DNA from: Streptomyces tendae
GTDB taxonomy: Bacteria; Actinomycetota; Actinomycetes; Streptomycetales; Streptomycetaceae
Assembly (NCBI RefSeq): GCF_014650435.1
Contig: NZ_BMUY01000002.1
Coordinates: forward strand, 1-64,000
Direction of reading: 5' to 3'
Length of the DNA: 64,000 nucleotides
Below the pieces are notes generated by a model, which was not told the origin of the DNA, made no database searches, and worked only from the letters and a program-made list of their open reading frames with translations. Positions 7,542-17,574 of the stretch are shown here, piece after piece (the first letter of the stretch is position 1; each line of letters begins with the position of its first letter). Made by a program: the position numbers and the translations under genes.

Positions 7542-9695
7542 ATGGCGCCGCAGCGGGATGCCGGAGCGGACGCGGAAGCGGAACTTCCGGAGTACGCCGG
7601 TCACTACCGTCTGGAGTCCCGGCTCGGCTCGGGCGGCATGGGCGTCGTGCACCTGGCCCGCAGCACCTCCGGGATGCGCGTGGCGGTCAAGGTCGTGCAC
7701 GCCACGTACGCCAGGGACCCCGAGTTCAGGGGGCGTTTCCGGCAGGAGGTGGCGGCGGCCCGGCGGGTGAGCGGGGCCTTCACGGCGCCGGTCGTGGACG
7801 CCGACCCGGATGCCGGGCGGCCCTGGATGGCCACGCTGTTCATCCCCGGCCCGACCCTGTCCGAGCAGGTGAAGCGGAACGGGCCGATGGACGAGCCCCA
7901 GCTGCGCCGACTGATGGCCGGGCTCGCCGAGGCGCTGCGCGACATCCACCGGGTCGGCGTCGTGCACCGGGACCTCAAACCGAGCAACGTCCTGCTCGCC
8001 GAGGACGGTCCGAAGGTCATCGACTTCGGCATCTCCCGGCCGAAGGACAGCGAACTGCGCACCGAGACCGGGAAGTTGATCGGCACGCCGCCCTACATGG
8101 CGCCCGAGCAGTTCCGGCGGCCCCGGGAGGTGGGGCCCGCGGCCGACGTCTTCACCCTCGGTTCGCTGATGGTGCACGCGGCGACCGGACGAGGGCCGTT
8201 CGACTCCGACAGCCCGTACGTCGTCGCCTACCAGGTCGTGCACGACGAGCCCGATCTGACCGGCGTACCGGACTCGCTCGCGCCGCTGGTGCTGCGGTGC
8301 CTCGCCAAGGAGCCCGAGGACCGGCCTACGCCGGACGAGTTGATGCGGGAGCTGCGGTCGGTCGCGGCGGCCTATGACACGCAGGTGTTCATACCGGCAC
8401 CGCGGACGGAGCGGGCCGAGGCTCCGGCGGAGGCCGGGGCGGAAGCCGCCCCGCGGGCTTCCGCCGGGCCATCCGGGCCGACCGGGCCGACCGGACGGGC
8501 CGGGCGGGTCGTGCGGCGGCTGGGGAAGCGGTCGGCGCTCGTCGCCGGGGCGGTGGGTCTCGCCGTGATCGGGAGCCTGGTCGCCGTGCAGGCGTTCGGC
8601 GGTGCCGAGCCCGCGGGCACGCCCACCGCGCAGAGCGCGCCGGGCGGGTTCGGGGCGTGGGAGGCGTTGCCCGCGGCGAAGGGCGGCGGGATGCCGCAGT
8701 GCTCGTACGAGGCGCGGCGGCTGCTGTGCGCCCGGCCCGGGCTGGTCTTCGCGCTCGACCCGGCCGACGGGAGCACGCTGTGGCGGCACCCCGTCGAGGA
8801 GGCCGTGCGCAACGAACCGCCGGTCGTGTCGGGCGGGCTCGTGCAGCCCGAGGTCGGACTGCTGGGCCCGCTGGAGGCGCTCGACCCCGCGACGGGCGAG
8901 CCCAAGTGGCAGGAGGACATGCCCGCGTACGACGGGCTGCGTACCGTCGGCGACATGCTGCTGCTCACCCGCGCCGACGGGCTGGTCACCGGCGTGGACA
9001 GCGCCACGGGGCGGACGATGTGGTCGCGCCGGATCCCCGGGCAGGCGGTGCCGTACTTCACCTCGTTCGCCGGGGAGCGGCACCCGGTGGCGTACGCGAC
9101 GAGCCCGAGCGCGGACGGGAAGCGGACCCGGGTCACCGCGGTGGACCCGGCGAGCGGGGACGTGCGCTGGGACGCGGACCTGGCGGGGACGCTGACGCCC
9201 GTGGCAGCGGCGGACGGTTCCGTGTTCCTCGTCGCCGAAGGGGCGACCTACGGCGACGTGAAGGCCGTGGTCCGCCACACGCCCGCCACCGGGGCGACCC
9301 GCCGGGTGACGCTGCCGATCCCGGTCGAGCAGGCGTCGGCCTCGGCGGGCGTGCGCGGGGACACCGTGTACCTCATGGGCGCGGGCGGCTCGCTGGTCGC
9401 CGTGGACACGGCGGCGGGGAAGCAGGCGTGGCGGCTGGAGACGGGCGTGAGCCGGGGCTCGGCGCCGGTCTCCGACGGGCGGCACGTGTACGTCACCGCG
9501 CCCGACGGGCGGCTCCTCGGTGTCGACGCGCGCGAGGGCAGGCTCCTCGGGCAGACCCGGCCCCGGCTCGGCGCCGACTCCGACAAGGTGCCCGCGTCGC
9601 TGCCGGCGCCGCTGGTCGCGGGCGGGCACGTGTACGCCGGGGCGCCGGACGGGACGGTGTTCGGGGTGTCCGGGCGGGACCCGGGGGCCTGGTAG
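7542..9695 (+). CDS. Receptor Ser/Thr protein kinase with PQQ beta-propeller sensor
   Basis: 717 residues in a PknB-like layout. The kinase domain occupies about residues 20-280: glycine loop RLGSGGMGVVH, Lys50 in AVKVV, catalytic HRDLKPSN at 142-149 and DFG at 161-163. An Ala/Pro-rich linker and one membrane segment (about 331-353) lead to an exported C-terminal half of PQQ-type WD-like repeats (ALDPADGSTLWRHPV, VDSATGRTMWSRRI, VDPASGDVRWDADL, VDTAAGKQAWRLE). The propeller probably senses an extracellular ligand and signals by phosphorylation inside. The start at 7542 has a purine-rich GGGGGGTGG upstream. Targets are unknown. Confidence 0.93.
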   Translation: MAPQRDAGADAEAELPEYAGHYRLESRLGSGGMGVVHLARSTSGMRVAVKVVHATYARDPEFRGRFRQEVAAARRVSGAFTAPVVDADPDAGRPWMATLFIPGPTLSEQVKRNGPMDEPQLRRLMAGLAEALRDIHRVGVVHRDLKPSNVLLAEDGPKVIDFGISRPKDSELRTETGKLIGTPPYMAPEQFRRPREVGPAADVFTLGSLMVHAATGRGPFDSDSPYVVAYQVVHDEPDLTGVPDSLAPLVLRCLAKEPEDRPTPDELMRELRSVAAAYDTQVFIPAPRTERAEAPAEAGAEAAPRASAGPSGPTGPTGRAGRVVRRLGKRSALVAGAVGLAVIGSLVAVQAFGGAEPAGTPTAQSAPGGFGAWEALPAAKGGGMPQCSYEARRLLCARPGLVFALDPADGSTLWRHPVEEAVRNEPPVVSGGLVQPEVGLLGPLEALDPATGEPKWQEDMPAYDGLRTVGDMLLLTRADGLVTGVDSATGRTMWSRRIPGQAVPYFTSFAGERHPVAYATSPSADGKRTRVTAVDPASGDVRWDADLAGTLTPVAAADGSVFLVAEGATYGDVKAVVRHTPATGATRRVTLPIPVEQASASAGVRGDTVYLMGAGGSLVAVDTAAGKQAWRLETGVSRGSAPVSDGRHVYVTAPDGRLLGVDAREGRLLGQTRPRLGADSDKVPASLPAPLVAGGHVYAGAPDGTVFGVSGRDPGAW

Positions 9696-9721
9696 GCCCT
9701 TCGATCCCGCCCGGCCCGGGG

Positions 9722-11575
9722 TCAGCCCAGCTTGCTGACGTCGCGCACCGCGCCCTTGTCCGCGCTGGTGGCCATCGCGGCGTACGCCTTCAGGGCCGCG
9801 GAGACCTTGCGGTCGCGGTTCTTCGGGGCGTACACGCCGTTCAGGCCCTGCTCGCGGCGGGTCAGCTCGGCGTCGTCCACGAGCAGCTCGATGGAGCGGT
9901 TCGGGATGTCGATGCGGATGCGGTCGCCGTCCTCGACCAGGGCGATGGTGCCGCCGGCCGCCGCCTCCGGGGAGGCGTGGCCGATGGACAGGCCCGAGGT
10001 GCCACCGGAGAAGCGGCCGTCGGTGACCAGGGCGCATGCCTTTCCGAGGCCGCGGCCCTTCAGGTAGGAGGTCGGGTAGAGCATCTCCTGCATGCCGGGG
10101 CCGCCCTTGGGGCCCTCGTAGCGGATGACGACGACGTCGCCCTCCTTGACCTGCTGGGTGAGGATCTTCTGGACGGCCTCCTCCTGCGACTCGCAGACGA
10201 CGGCCGGGCCCTCGAAGGTCCAGATCGACTCGTCGACGCCGGCCGTCTTGACGACGCAGCCGTCCACGGCGAGGTTGCCGCGCAGGACCGCGAGGCCGCC
10301 GTCCTTGGAGTAGGCGTGCTCGACGGAGCGGATGCAGCCGCCCTGGGCGTCGTCGTCGAGGGAGTCCCAGCGCTCGGACTGGGAGAATGCCTCGGCGGAG
10401 CGGACGCAGCCGGGAGCGGCGTGCCACAGCTCGACGGCCTCCTGGGAGGGGGAGCCGCCGCGGATGTCCCAGGTCTTCAGCCAGTCGGCCAGGGACGGGC
10501 TGTGGACGGAGTGCACGTCCTCGTTGAGCAGGCCGCCGCGGTGCAGCTCGCCGAGGAGGGCGGGGATGCCGCCCGCGCGGTGCACGTCCTCCATGTAGTA
10601 CGTGCGGTCCTTGGCGACGTTCGGCGCGACCTTGGCCAGGCACGGGACGCGGCGCGAGAGGGCGTCCATCTCGGTGAGGCCGTAGGCGACCTCCGCCTCC
10701 TGGGCGGCGGCCAGCAGGTGCAGGATCGTGTTGGTCGAGCCGCCCATCGCGATGTCCAGCGCCATGGCGTTCTCGAAGGCCGCGGGGGTGGCGATGTTGC
10801 GGGGCAGGACCGAGTCGTCGTCCTGCTCGTAGTAGCGGCGGGTCAGGTCCAGGACCGTGCGGGCGGCGTTCTCGTACAGCGCCTTGCGGGCGGTGTGGGT
10901 GGCCAGCACCGAGCCGTTGCCGGGGAGGGAGAGGCCGATGGCCTCGGTCAGGCAGTTCATCGAGTTGGCGGTGAACATGCCGGAGCAGGAGCCGCAGGTG
11001 GGGCAGGCGTTCTCCTCGATGCGGAGGATGTCCGCGTCGGAGATCTTCTCGTTGACCGCCTCCGACATCGCGTCGACCAGGTCCAGGGTGCGGACCGTGC
11101 CGTCGACCAGGGTGGCGCGGCCGGACTCCATCGGGCCGCCGGAGACGAAGACCGTCGGGATGTTCAGGCGGAGCGCCGCGTTGAGCATGCCCGGGGTGAT
11201 CTTGTCGCAGTTGGAGATGCAGATCAGGGCGTCGGCGCAGTGGGCCTCGACCATGTACTCCACGCTGTCCGCGATCAGGTCGCGGGAGGGGAGGGAGTAC
11301 AGCATGCCGCCGTGGCCCATCGCGATGCCGTCGTCCACGGCGATCGTGTTGAACTCGCGCGGGATGCCGCCGGCCGCGGCGACCGCCTCGCTGACGATCC
11401 GGCCGACCGGCGCCAGGTGCGTGTGGCCCGGCACGAACTCCGTGAAGCTGTTGGCGACGGCGATGATCGGCTTCCGCCCGATGTCCGCGCCGGGTACACC
11501 GGAGGCACGCATAAGGGCGCGGGCGCCCGCCATGTTGCGGCCGTGGGTGACAGTGCGGGACCTCAGTTCGGGCAT
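9722..11575 (-). CDS. ilvD: Dihydroxy-acid dehydratase
   Basis: Dehydrates 2,3-dihydroxy-3-methylbutanoate and its isoleucine-branch homologue in valine, isoleucine and leucine synthesis. 617 residues. Iron-sulphur ligands are visible in [11 protein letters not shown] and [17 protein letters not shown], and the active-site Ser region [14 protein letters not shown] is near the C-terminus. The start MPELRSRT at 11575 follows GAAGGAG at a spacing of nine bases, so upstream in-frame sequence is noncoding. It is convergent with the kinase gene, 26 bp apart. No BCAA leader peptide was seen upstream. Confidence 0.97.
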   Translation of the reverse strand: MPELRSRTVTHGRNMAGARALMRASGVPGADIGRKPIIAVANSFTEFVPGHTHLAPVGRIVSEAVAAAGGIPREFNTIAVDDGIAMGHGGMLYSLPSRDLIADSVEYMVEAHCADALICISNCDKITPGMLNAALRLNIPTVFVSGGPMESGRATLVDGTVRTLDLVDAMSEAVNEKISDADILRIEENACPTCGSCSGMFTANSMNCLTEAIGLSLPGNGSVLATHTARKALYENAARTVLDLTRRYYEQDDDSVLPRNIATPAAFENAMALDIAMGGSTNTILHLLAAAQEAEVAYGLTEMDALSRRVPCLAKVAPNVAKDRTYYMEDVHRAGGIPALLGELHRGGLLNEDVHSVHSPSLADWLKTWDIRGGSPSQEAVELWHAAPGCVRSAEAFSQSERWDSLDDDAQGGCIRSVEHAYSKDGGLAVLRGNLAVDGCVVKTAGVDESIWTFEGPAVVCESQEEAVQKILTQQVKEGDVVVIRYEGPKGGPGMQEMLYPTSYLKGRGLGKACALVTDGRFSGGTSGLSIGHASPEAAAGGTIALVEDGDRIRIDIPNRSIELLVDDAELTRREQGLNGVYAPKNRDRKVSAALKAYAAMATSADKGAVRDVSKLG

Positions 11576-11697
11576 CGTCGCTCGCTCCTTCGGAGAGTTA
11601 TGACTGTCGTCGAGCGTACGCCGGTCATCCAGGGGTCGGGACGGGGCGTCCGGAATGCGGGACGTTCGTCTCGCCGTACGCCTGCGGGCGGGTGTCC

Positions 11698-12309
11698 TCA
11701 GGGGCCCGTGAGGTGCCCCTGTACGACGGGGGCCATGCGGGCGATGATCTGCTCCGCGTCGGCGGAGGCCAGCGGCTCCACCTTGATCACGTAGCGGAGC
11801 ATCGCGCACCCCACCAGCTGCGCCGCCGCCAGCTCGACGCGCAGCTCCGCGTCCGGGCGCTCCAGCCGGGCCGCCACCCGCCGCATCACCTGGGTGGCGA
11901 TCAGGCGGCGGAAGACGGCGGCGGCGGTTTCGTTGTTCACGGCGGAACGGACGATGGCCAGCACCGGCTTGCGGGTCGTGGGGTTCTCCCACACGCCCAT
12001 GATGAACCGGGTGAGCTGCTCCCCGATGCCGTCGAGGGGGCCGTCACCGAGCGCTTCGGGGACCTTCAGGGCCGGTGCGAAGGCGACCTCGATGGCCGCC
12101 TCGAAGACCTGCTCCTTGGTGCCGAAGTAGTGGTGCACCAGCGCCGGGTCCACGCCCGCGGCCTTGGCGATGCCGCGTACGGACGTCTTCTCGTAGCCGC
12201 GTTCGGAGAACTCCTCGCGGGCGGTGGCGAGGATCCGGTCGCGGGTGTCGCCGGACGCCGTGCGCGGCGGGCGGCCGCGGCGGCGGACGGCCCCGTCGGC
12301 GTCGGTCAC
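11698..12309 (-). CDS. TetR-family transcriptional regulator
   Basis: 203 residues. An N-terminal basic segment ([10 protein letters not shown]) is followed by a TetR HTH at about residues 22-68 ([41 protein letters not shown]). The C-terminal helical domain matches the TetR_C_33/PsrA-like class common in Streptomyces. Its start overlaps the stop of the TIM-barrel gene by 4 bp (12306-12309), so the two are co-transcribed and may be functionally linked. The ligand is unknown. Confidence 0.9.
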   Translation of the reverse strand: MTDADGAVRRRGRPPRTASGDTRDRILATAREEFSERGYEKTSVRGIAKAAGVDPALVHHYFGTKEQVFEAAIEVAFAPALKVPEALGDGPLDGIGEQLTRFIMGVWENPTTRKPVLAIVRSAVNNETAAAVFRRLIATQVMRRVAARLERPDAELRVELAAAQLVGCAMLRYVIKVEPLASADAEQIIARMAPVVQGHLTGP

Positions 12310-13175
12310 CGGCGCTCCGTCCGCGCGGCACCGGCGGCACCGGCGGACCCGGACGCCGAGGCCGCCGACTGCCCCAGGTGCCGGCGGGTGAAGGCCAGCG
12401 CCTCGGCGAGATCGGCCTCACGTTCGGCGCTGGACATCGCGCGCCGGGTGTTGACCTCGATGACCACGTGGCCGTCGAAGCCGGTGTGCGTGAGGTGCTC
12501 CAGCACTTCGGCGCAGGGCTGGTTGCCGCGGCCCGGGACCAGGTGCTCGTCCTTGGCGGAGCCCTTGCCGTCGGCGAGGTGGACGTGGCCGAGGCGGTCG
12601 CTCATGCGGTCGAGCATGCCGAGGGCGTCGGTGCGGGAGGTCGCGGCGTGGCTGAGGTCGATGGTGAAGTGCCGGTAGTCGTCGTTCGTCACGTCCCAGT
12701 CGGGGGCGTACGCCTGCATCTCGCGGTCGCGGTAGCGCCAGGGATACATGTTCTCCACGGCGAACCGGACGTCCGTCTCGTCGGCCATCCGCCAGATGCC
12801 CTGGACGAAGTCCCGCGCGTACTGGCGCTGCCAGCGGAACGGGGGGTGGACCACCACGGCGGACGCGCCGAGCTTCTCGGCGGCGGCACGGGCGCGCTGG
12901 AGCTTGACCCAGGGGTCGGTGGACCACACGCGCTGGGTGATGAGCAGACACGGTGCGTGCACGGCGAGTATCGGCATGCGGTGGTAGTCGCTGAGCCTGC
13001 GCAGCGCCTCGATGTCCTGGCTGACCGGGTCCGTCCAGACCATCACCTCCACGCCGTCGTAGCCGAGGCGCGCGGCGATCTCGAAGGCCGTCGCCGTCGA
13101 CTCCGGGTAGACGGAAGCCGTCGACAGGGCGACCTTCGGGTCCGGGGTGCGGATCACGTCCCTGGGATTTGCCAC
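12306..13175 (-). CDS. Sugar phosphate isomerase/epimerase (AP endonuclease 2 TIM barrel)
   Basis: 289 residues from the GTG at 13175, which has TACCCT seven bases upstream. It is a xylose isomerase-like TIM barrel: metal-binding residues appear in [36 protein letters not shown] and VVIEVN. The last ~25 residues ([21 protein letters not shown]) are low complexity. The family covers isomerases, epimerases and nucleases, so the reaction is not assigned. It forms an operon with the downstream TetR gene. Confidence 0.85.
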   Translation of the reverse strand: MANPRDVIRTPDPKVALSTASVYPESTATAFEIAARLGYDGVEVMVWTDPVSQDIEALRRLSDYHRMPILAVHAPCLLITQRVWSTDPWVKLQRARAAAEKLGASAVVVHPPFRWQRQYARDFVQGIWRMADETDVRFAVENMYPWRYRDREMQAYAPDWDVTNDDYRHFTIDLSHAATSRTDALGMLDRMSDRLGHVHLADGKGSAKDEHLVPGRGNQPCAEVLEHLTHTGFDGHVVIEVNTRRAMSSAEREADLAEALAFTRRHLGQSAASASGSAGAAGAARTERR

Positions 13176-13239
13176 GGGGGTCAGGGTACGGGGTGCCCGC
13201 TGGGAGTCGCGGGGTGCCCGATCGCCGTTGTGGTGAGGG

Positions 13240-13350
13240 CCATAGGGCGGGTGCGGCTGCGGGTGCGGGTGCGGGTGCGTCGTGGCTTGTCGTGCCCACG
13301 CGGCGGAGCCGCACATCGATACAGCCCCGCGCCCCTTTCAGGGGCGGCGT
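13240..13350. repeat. Intergenic repeat with GCCCC/GGGGC hairpin
   Basis: A GTGCGG/GTGCGGGTGCGGGT run precedes GTGCCCACGCGGCGGAGC, CACATCGATACAGCCCCGCG and CCCCTTTCAGGGGCG. I recall the latter elements as a common Streptomyces intergenic repeat. The CGCCCCTTTCAGGGGCG hairpin lies just past the ppx stop and probably terminates it. The GTGCGG tandem is a simple-sequence tract. Confidence 0.5.
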
Positions 13351-14283
13351 TCACCCTTGGCCCATGTGGTCCAGGCGGCGCAGGATCACGCCCTCCCTCA
13401 GGGCCCAGGGGCAGATTTCCAGGTTCTCCACGTGGAAGAGGTCCATCGCGGCCTCGGCGACCAGGGCGCCGGCCAGCAGCTGGTGCGCCCGGCCCTCGGA
13501 GACGCCGGGGAGTTCCGCGCGCTCGGTGCTGGTCATGGCGGCCAGGCGGGGCACCCACGCCTCCAGCGAGGCACGCTTCAGCTCGCGCTGGACGTAGAGG
13601 CCCTCGGCGGAGCGGGCGGCGCCGGCGATGCGGGCCAGCTGCCGGAAGGTCTTCGAGGTGGCGACCACGTGGTCGGGGGCGCCCAGGCGGCTGAACTCGC
13701 CGACGGTCCGGGCGATCTCCGTACGGACGTGGCGGCGCAGTGCCCTGACGTCGTCCGGGTGGGGCGGGTCGTCGGGCAGCCGGGCCGCGGTCAGCCGGCC
13801 CGCGCCGAGCGGCAGCGACACGGCGGCGTCCGGCTCCTCGTCGATGCCGTAGGCGATCTCCAGGGAGCCGCCGCCGATGTCGAGGACCAGCAGCCTGCCC
13901 GCGGACCAGCCGAACCAGCGGCGGGCGGCGAGGAAGGTGAGCCGGGCCTCCTCGGCGCCGGTGAGGACGGTCAGCTCGACGCCGGTCTCGGCGTGCACGC
14001 GCGCGAGGACGTCGTCGGCGTTGCTCGCCTCGCGCACGGCCGAGGTGGCGAACGGCAGGAGGTCCTCGACGCCCTTGTCCTCTGCGGCCTGGAGCGCCTC
14101 CTTGACGACCGCGGCCAGCCGGTCGACGCCGTCGGGGCCGATCGCCCCGTCCTCGTCGAGGAGCTGGGCGAGGCGCAGTTCCACCTTGTGCGAGTGGGCG
14201 GGCAGCGGGCGGGCGCCGGGGTGGGCGTCCACCACCAGCAGGTGCACCGTGTTCGAACCCACGTCGAGAACACCGAGTCTCAT
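13351..14283 (-). CDS. Ppx/GppA-family exopolyphosphatase
   Basis: 310 residues. Actin-like ATPase-fold motifs are intact: the phosphate-1 loop [13 protein letters not shown] at the extreme N-terminus, and [15 protein letters not shown] near residue 140. The family hydrolyses polyphosphate or pppGpp. At about 310 residues it is the short actinobacterial type lacking the C-terminal HD domain. The start at 14283 is fixed by the motif beginning at residue 4 and by TAGCGT seven bases upstream (leaderless). It is divergent from the Cys-rich gene at 14355. Confidence 0.9.
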   Translation of the reverse strand: MRLGVLDVGSNTVHLLVVDAHPGARPLPAHSHKVELRLAQLLDEDGAIGPDGVDRLAAVVKEALQAAEDKGVEDLLPFATSAVREASNADDVLARVHAETGVELTVLTGAEEARLTFLAARRWFGWSAGRLLVLDIGGGSLEIAYGIDEEPDAAVSLPLGAGRLTAARLPDDPPHPDDVRALRRHVRTEIARTVGEFSRLGAPDHVVATSKTFRQLARIAGAARSAEGLYVQRELKRASLEAWVPRLAAMTSTERAELPGVSEGRAHQLLAGALVAEAAMDLFHVENLEICPWALREGVILRRLDHMGQG

Positions 14284-14354
14284 GTACGGAACGCTACTGC
14301 CGACGGGACCCGCCGTGGTCCCGTCCTCGCGCTCCGGCGACTTACCCTGGAGCC

Positions 14355-15188
14355 GTGCCAAAGACGAAAAAGGCGAAGGACGAAAAGTCGGCCAAGAAGG
14401 ACAAAAAGCGCGTTCTGGGTGAAGCGCAGGGCGCCGCGGGCGACGAGAAGGGGCTCGACTTCGCGCGCGCGTGGGTGGAGTTTCCGGATCCGGCGGACGA
14501 CGAGCAGGTCTTCCGGTGCGATCTGACATGGCTGACCTCTCGCTGGAACTGCATCTTCGGCAGCGGCTGCCAGGGCATCCAGGCGGGCCGCGCCGACGAC
14601 GGGTGCTGCTCCCTGGGCGCGCACTTCTCCGACGAGGACGACGAGAAGCGGGTCGCCGAGCACGTGGCGAGGCTCACGCCGGACCTCTGGCAGCACCACG
14701 CCGAGGGCACGCGGAACGGCTGGATCTCCGAGGACGACGAGGGCTCCCGGCAGACCCGGCCCTTCCAGGGCTCGTGCATCTTCCAGAACCGGCCGGGCTT
14801 CGCCGGGGGTGCGGGCTGCTCGCTGCACATCCTGGCGCTCAAGGAGGGCCGGGAGCCGCTGGAGACGAAGCCGGACGTGTGCTGGCAGCTGCCGGTCCGG
14901 CGGACGTACGAGTGGATCGACCGGCCCGACGACACGCGCGTGCTGCAGGTGTCGATCGGTGAGTACGACCGGCGGGGGTGGGGCCCGGGCGGGCACGACC
15001 TGCACTGGTGGTGCACCTCGGCGACCTCGGCGCACGGCGCGGGGGACCCGGTGTACGTGTCCTACCGGCCGGAGCTGATCGAGCTGATGGGCAAGGCGGG
15101 GTACGACCGGCTGGTCGAGCTGTGCGAGGAGCGGCTGGCTTCGCAGCTGCCCCTGCTGGCACCGCATCCGGCGGATCCGGCTCGCTGA
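14355..15188 (+). CDS. Cys-rich conserved protein of unknown function
   Basis: 277 residues, GTG start with TACCCT exactly six bases upstream (14343-14348). A Lys-rich N-terminal tail ([16 protein letters not shown]) precedes a domain with at least eight well-spread cysteines ([43 protein letters not shown]) and several His/Trp. The CIFGSGCQG...CC cluster suggests a bound metal or Fe-S centre, reminiscent of YkgJ-type zinc/iron clusters, but I cannot assign a family. It stands alone between divergent ppx and the sigma-like fusion gene. Confidence 0.75.
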   Translation: MPKTKKAKDEKSAKKDKKRVLGEAQGAAGDEKGLDFARAWVEFPDPADDEQVFRCDLTWLTSRWNCIFGSGCQGIQAGRADDGCCSLGAHFSDEDDEKRVAEHVARLTPDLWQHHAEGTRNGWISEDDEGSRQTRPFQGSCIFQNRPGFAGGAGCSLHILALKEGREPLETKPDVCWQLPVRRTYEWIDRPDDTRVLQVSIGEYDRRGWGPGGHDLHWWCTSATSAHGAGDPVYVSYRPELIELMGKAGYDRLVELCEERLASQLPLLAPHPADPAR

Positions 15189-15214
15189 GACCGGGCCCGG
15201 GCCCCGGGCGCCGT

Positions 15215-17029
15215 CTAGGAGCCGGACGGGCTCGGGGCGCCGCTGTCGCTGTTGCTCGGCGGTGGTGACGAGCCGCCTGTGCCGCCGGTCGGGGACGGTT
15301 CGTTCGTCGACGGGTCCGGGTCGGGCGACGTCGGCGGGTCCTCGGTGGGTGTCGGGTCCGGATCGGGATCGGTGGGCTGCGAGGTGGACGGGTCCGGGTC
15401 CGGATCCGGATCCGGGTTCTGGCCCGGGTGGGACGGGGACGTGGTGTCGTCGGGCGTGCTGGGGCGGGGGCCCGGGCGGGACGGGGTGAGCGCGGGGCCG
15501 TAGCCCTCGATGGTCACGACGGCCCCGGCGGGCGACACGGCCACCCGTGCGCTCCAGTGGCCGGACGGCTCGCGCAGGTGGTCGACGTACACCCGGACCG
15601 TCACGGCCTCGCCGGGGCGCAGGGTGCCCGAGGACTGGCTCAGGTAGAGCCAGGAGGCGCCGACGGACACGGACCAGCGCACCGGGGCGTCGCCGGTCGC
15701 GGTCAGCGTGACCAGCGTGGTGTCGCCGTCGTGGCCGGCCGTCACCCTGAGGTGGCCGGCGCCCTTCTCGGCGGCGCCCGGGACGCCGACGACTTCCACG
15801 GAGACGTCGGCGTCGCCGTTCTTGCCGAAGCCGGTGCCCGGGGTGGTGCTCGCGTTGCCGGCGTTCTCGTACCCGTAGCGGCCGCCCGACTCGCCCTCCA
15901 GGCCGTCCGGGTCCTGGCTCTCGCTGGCGCTGGCCGAGCGGCCCTCCTCGCCCTCGACGACGGGGGTGCCCCGGTAGGCAGCCCACAGGGCGAGCACGGG
16001 GGCCGCCACGACGGTGGCGACGACGGTGGTGGTGACGGCGCGGGCGCGCAGGCGGTCGCGCCGGGCCGCGCGGTCCTTGGGGTCCATGGGGAAGCCGCGC
16101 CGGTCGAAGCGGGGGGCGCTGCCGCGCGCGCGGGAGGTGTGGGCCGGGGTTCCGTGCAGTGCGGTGCGGGGGGCTTCCAGGACGGGCAGTTCGGCGGGAG
16201 TGACGCTGGTGCCGGGCCACCGGCCGGGGACCGCGCGCTCGGCGGTTCGGCGGCAGCGGGGGCAGTCGTCGACGTGCCGGACCAGCTCGCGGCGCAGGGC
16301 GCTGCTCAGGACGTAGCGGTTGTCGCCGGTGAGGCGGGCTACTCCGGCGCAGGTGCCGGTCTCCACGACGGCCAGGGCGGCGCGGGTGCGTTCCACCTCG
16401 CAGGCGGCCGAGGCGAGCAGTTCGCGGGTGGTGGCGAGGTCCATGCCGAGGACGGCGGCGACCTCGTGCGGGGCCAGGTGGTGGCGCACGGCGAGTTCGA
16501 GGGCCTCGCGCTGCTCGGGGGTGGTGCCGGCGGCCTCCGGCCAGGCCAGGAGGGCGAGTTCGGTGCGGTGGCGCTGGTGGGTCTCGTCGGTGGTGGAGGT
16601 GGTGGAGGTGGAGGTGGTGGAGGTGGTGGGGGTGTTTGTCGCGGGCCTGGCGGGGCGGCCTGCCGCGTGGCTGCTCGGACGTTTCTGCTTGGCCTCGGCC
16701 AGCTTGCGCAGGCAGGACCAGCGGGCCAGCGCGTACAGCCAGGCCCTGCGGTCGGCCGCGGAGCTGGGGGCGCGGTGGCCGCGGCGCTCGGCGAGGGCCA
16801 GGACGTCGGCCAGGGCGGCGGTCGCGGCGTCGTGGTCGCAGAGCACGGACAGGCAGTACGTGAACAGGCCGTCCAGATACGCGTCGTACGCGGCGTACCG
16901 CGCGGGCGGACGCTGCACCGGCGGTTGCGCCAGCGCCCTCGCCGCGGCGCGGTCACGCGCTTCCCGGTGCGAGTGCGCCCGGTGTGCGCCGGTCGTGCGG
17001 GTCGTGGTTTCCGGACTGCTCCTCATCAC
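15215..17029 (-). CDS. Membrane-anchored sigma-like/zinc-finger/BACON fusion protein
   Basis: 604 residues, GTG start with TACGGT six bases upstream. Residues about 45-115 resemble ECF sigma region 2 (YDAYLDGLFTYCLSVLCDHDAATAAL) and 155-220 resemble region 4 (TPEQREALELAVRHHLAPHEVAAVLGM), separated by a Thr/Ser run. A zinc-finger anti-sigma-like motif follows: Cys227, then HVDDCPRC with His252, Cys256, Cys259. One membrane segment spans about 332-351. Outside, residues ~420-500 (VRWSVSVGASWLYLSQSSG) look like a BACON domain, then a Pro/Asp/Thr-rich tail runs to the end. It may be a self-inhibited, membrane-held sigma factor or a degenerate one. Whether region 2 still binds RNA polymerase is uncertain. 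Confidence 0.85.
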   Translation of the reverse strand: MMRSSPETTTRTTGAHRAHSHREARDRAAARALAQPPVQRPPARYAAYDAYLDGLFTYCLSVLCDHDAATAALADVLALAERRGHRAPSSAADRRAWLYALARWSCLRKLAEAKQKRPSSHAAGRPARPATNTPTTSTTSTSTTSTTDETHQRHRTELALLAWPEAAGTTPEQREALELAVRHHLAPHEVAAVLGMDLATTRELLASAACEVERTRAALAVVETGTCAGVARLTGDNRYVLSSALRRELVRHVDDCPRCRRTAERAVPGRWPGTSVTPAELPVLEAPRTALHGTPAHTSRARGSAPRFDRRGFPMDPKDRAARRDRLRARAVTTTVVATVVAAPVLALWAAYRGTPVVEGEEGRSASASESQDPDGLEGESGGRYGYENAGNASTTPGTGFGKNGDADVSVEVVGVPGAAEKGAGHLRVTAGHDGDTTLVTLTATGDAPVRWSVSVGASWLYLSQSSGTLRPGEAVTVRVYVDHLREPSGHWSARVAVSPAGAVVTIEGYGPALTPSRPGPRPSTPDDTTSPSHPGQNPDPDPDPDPSTSQPTDPDPDPTPTEDPPTSPDPDPSTNEPSPTGGTGGSSPPPSNSDSGAPSPSGS

Positions 17030-17167
17030 TCGGCGACCGTAGGGGGCTATGGGTGGCGCGAACTGGCGCGTTGGGCACTTTTAATCCGTACGGGTGAAAC
17101 GATCCCTCATAAGGGGACAGGAAGCTGTTCTTCCGTGGCCGGGGCGGGGTGCGCGTCGTCCGTTCGG

Positions 17168-17499
17168 GGTGCCTGCGGCGCCGCTGCGGGTTTGGTGGGG
17201 GTGCGCGTTGCGCGGTGCGTGGGGTGGTGGGTCGGGGCCGCGCCGGGGGGTGTTCGTCCTCGGAACGGCGCGGAATCGGGTGCTGACAGAGGCTCGCGGC
17301 GTTGACGCGCCAACCGCTGCGGGCGAACACCCCCCGCCACGTCCCCTTCCCGCCGTACGCGGCTCTCCCGCCGCGTCGCCACCGGCCCTAGCTGCGGGCA
17401 GTCGCCGGCCGCGCGCCGCTGCGGGCAGTCGTGCCGCTGGGGCGGCACGGGTGGGCGCAGCGGCACCCCGGCAGCGCCGGGACGCGCGACCCACCCCCG
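17168..17499. repeat. Dispersed hairpin-capped repeat, copy A
   Basis: This 330-bp noncoding stretch between divergent genes is nearly identical to 45640-45928. It contains inverted arms GGGGGGTGTTCG (17245-17256) and CGAACACCCCCC (17324-17335), 67 bases apart, around a conserved core with GTTGACGCGCCAAC. Relative to copy B it carries about 45 extra bases near 17373-17418. It ends roughly 75 bp before the radA start. The remainder of the 17030-17574 gap shows no gene. Confidence 0.75.
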
Positions 17500-17574
17500 C
17501 GGCCACACCCGCGCCGGGCGGCCACGGGACGGTCCCCCGGGTCCGCTGTCAGTGGGGGCCGTTACGGTTCGTGC

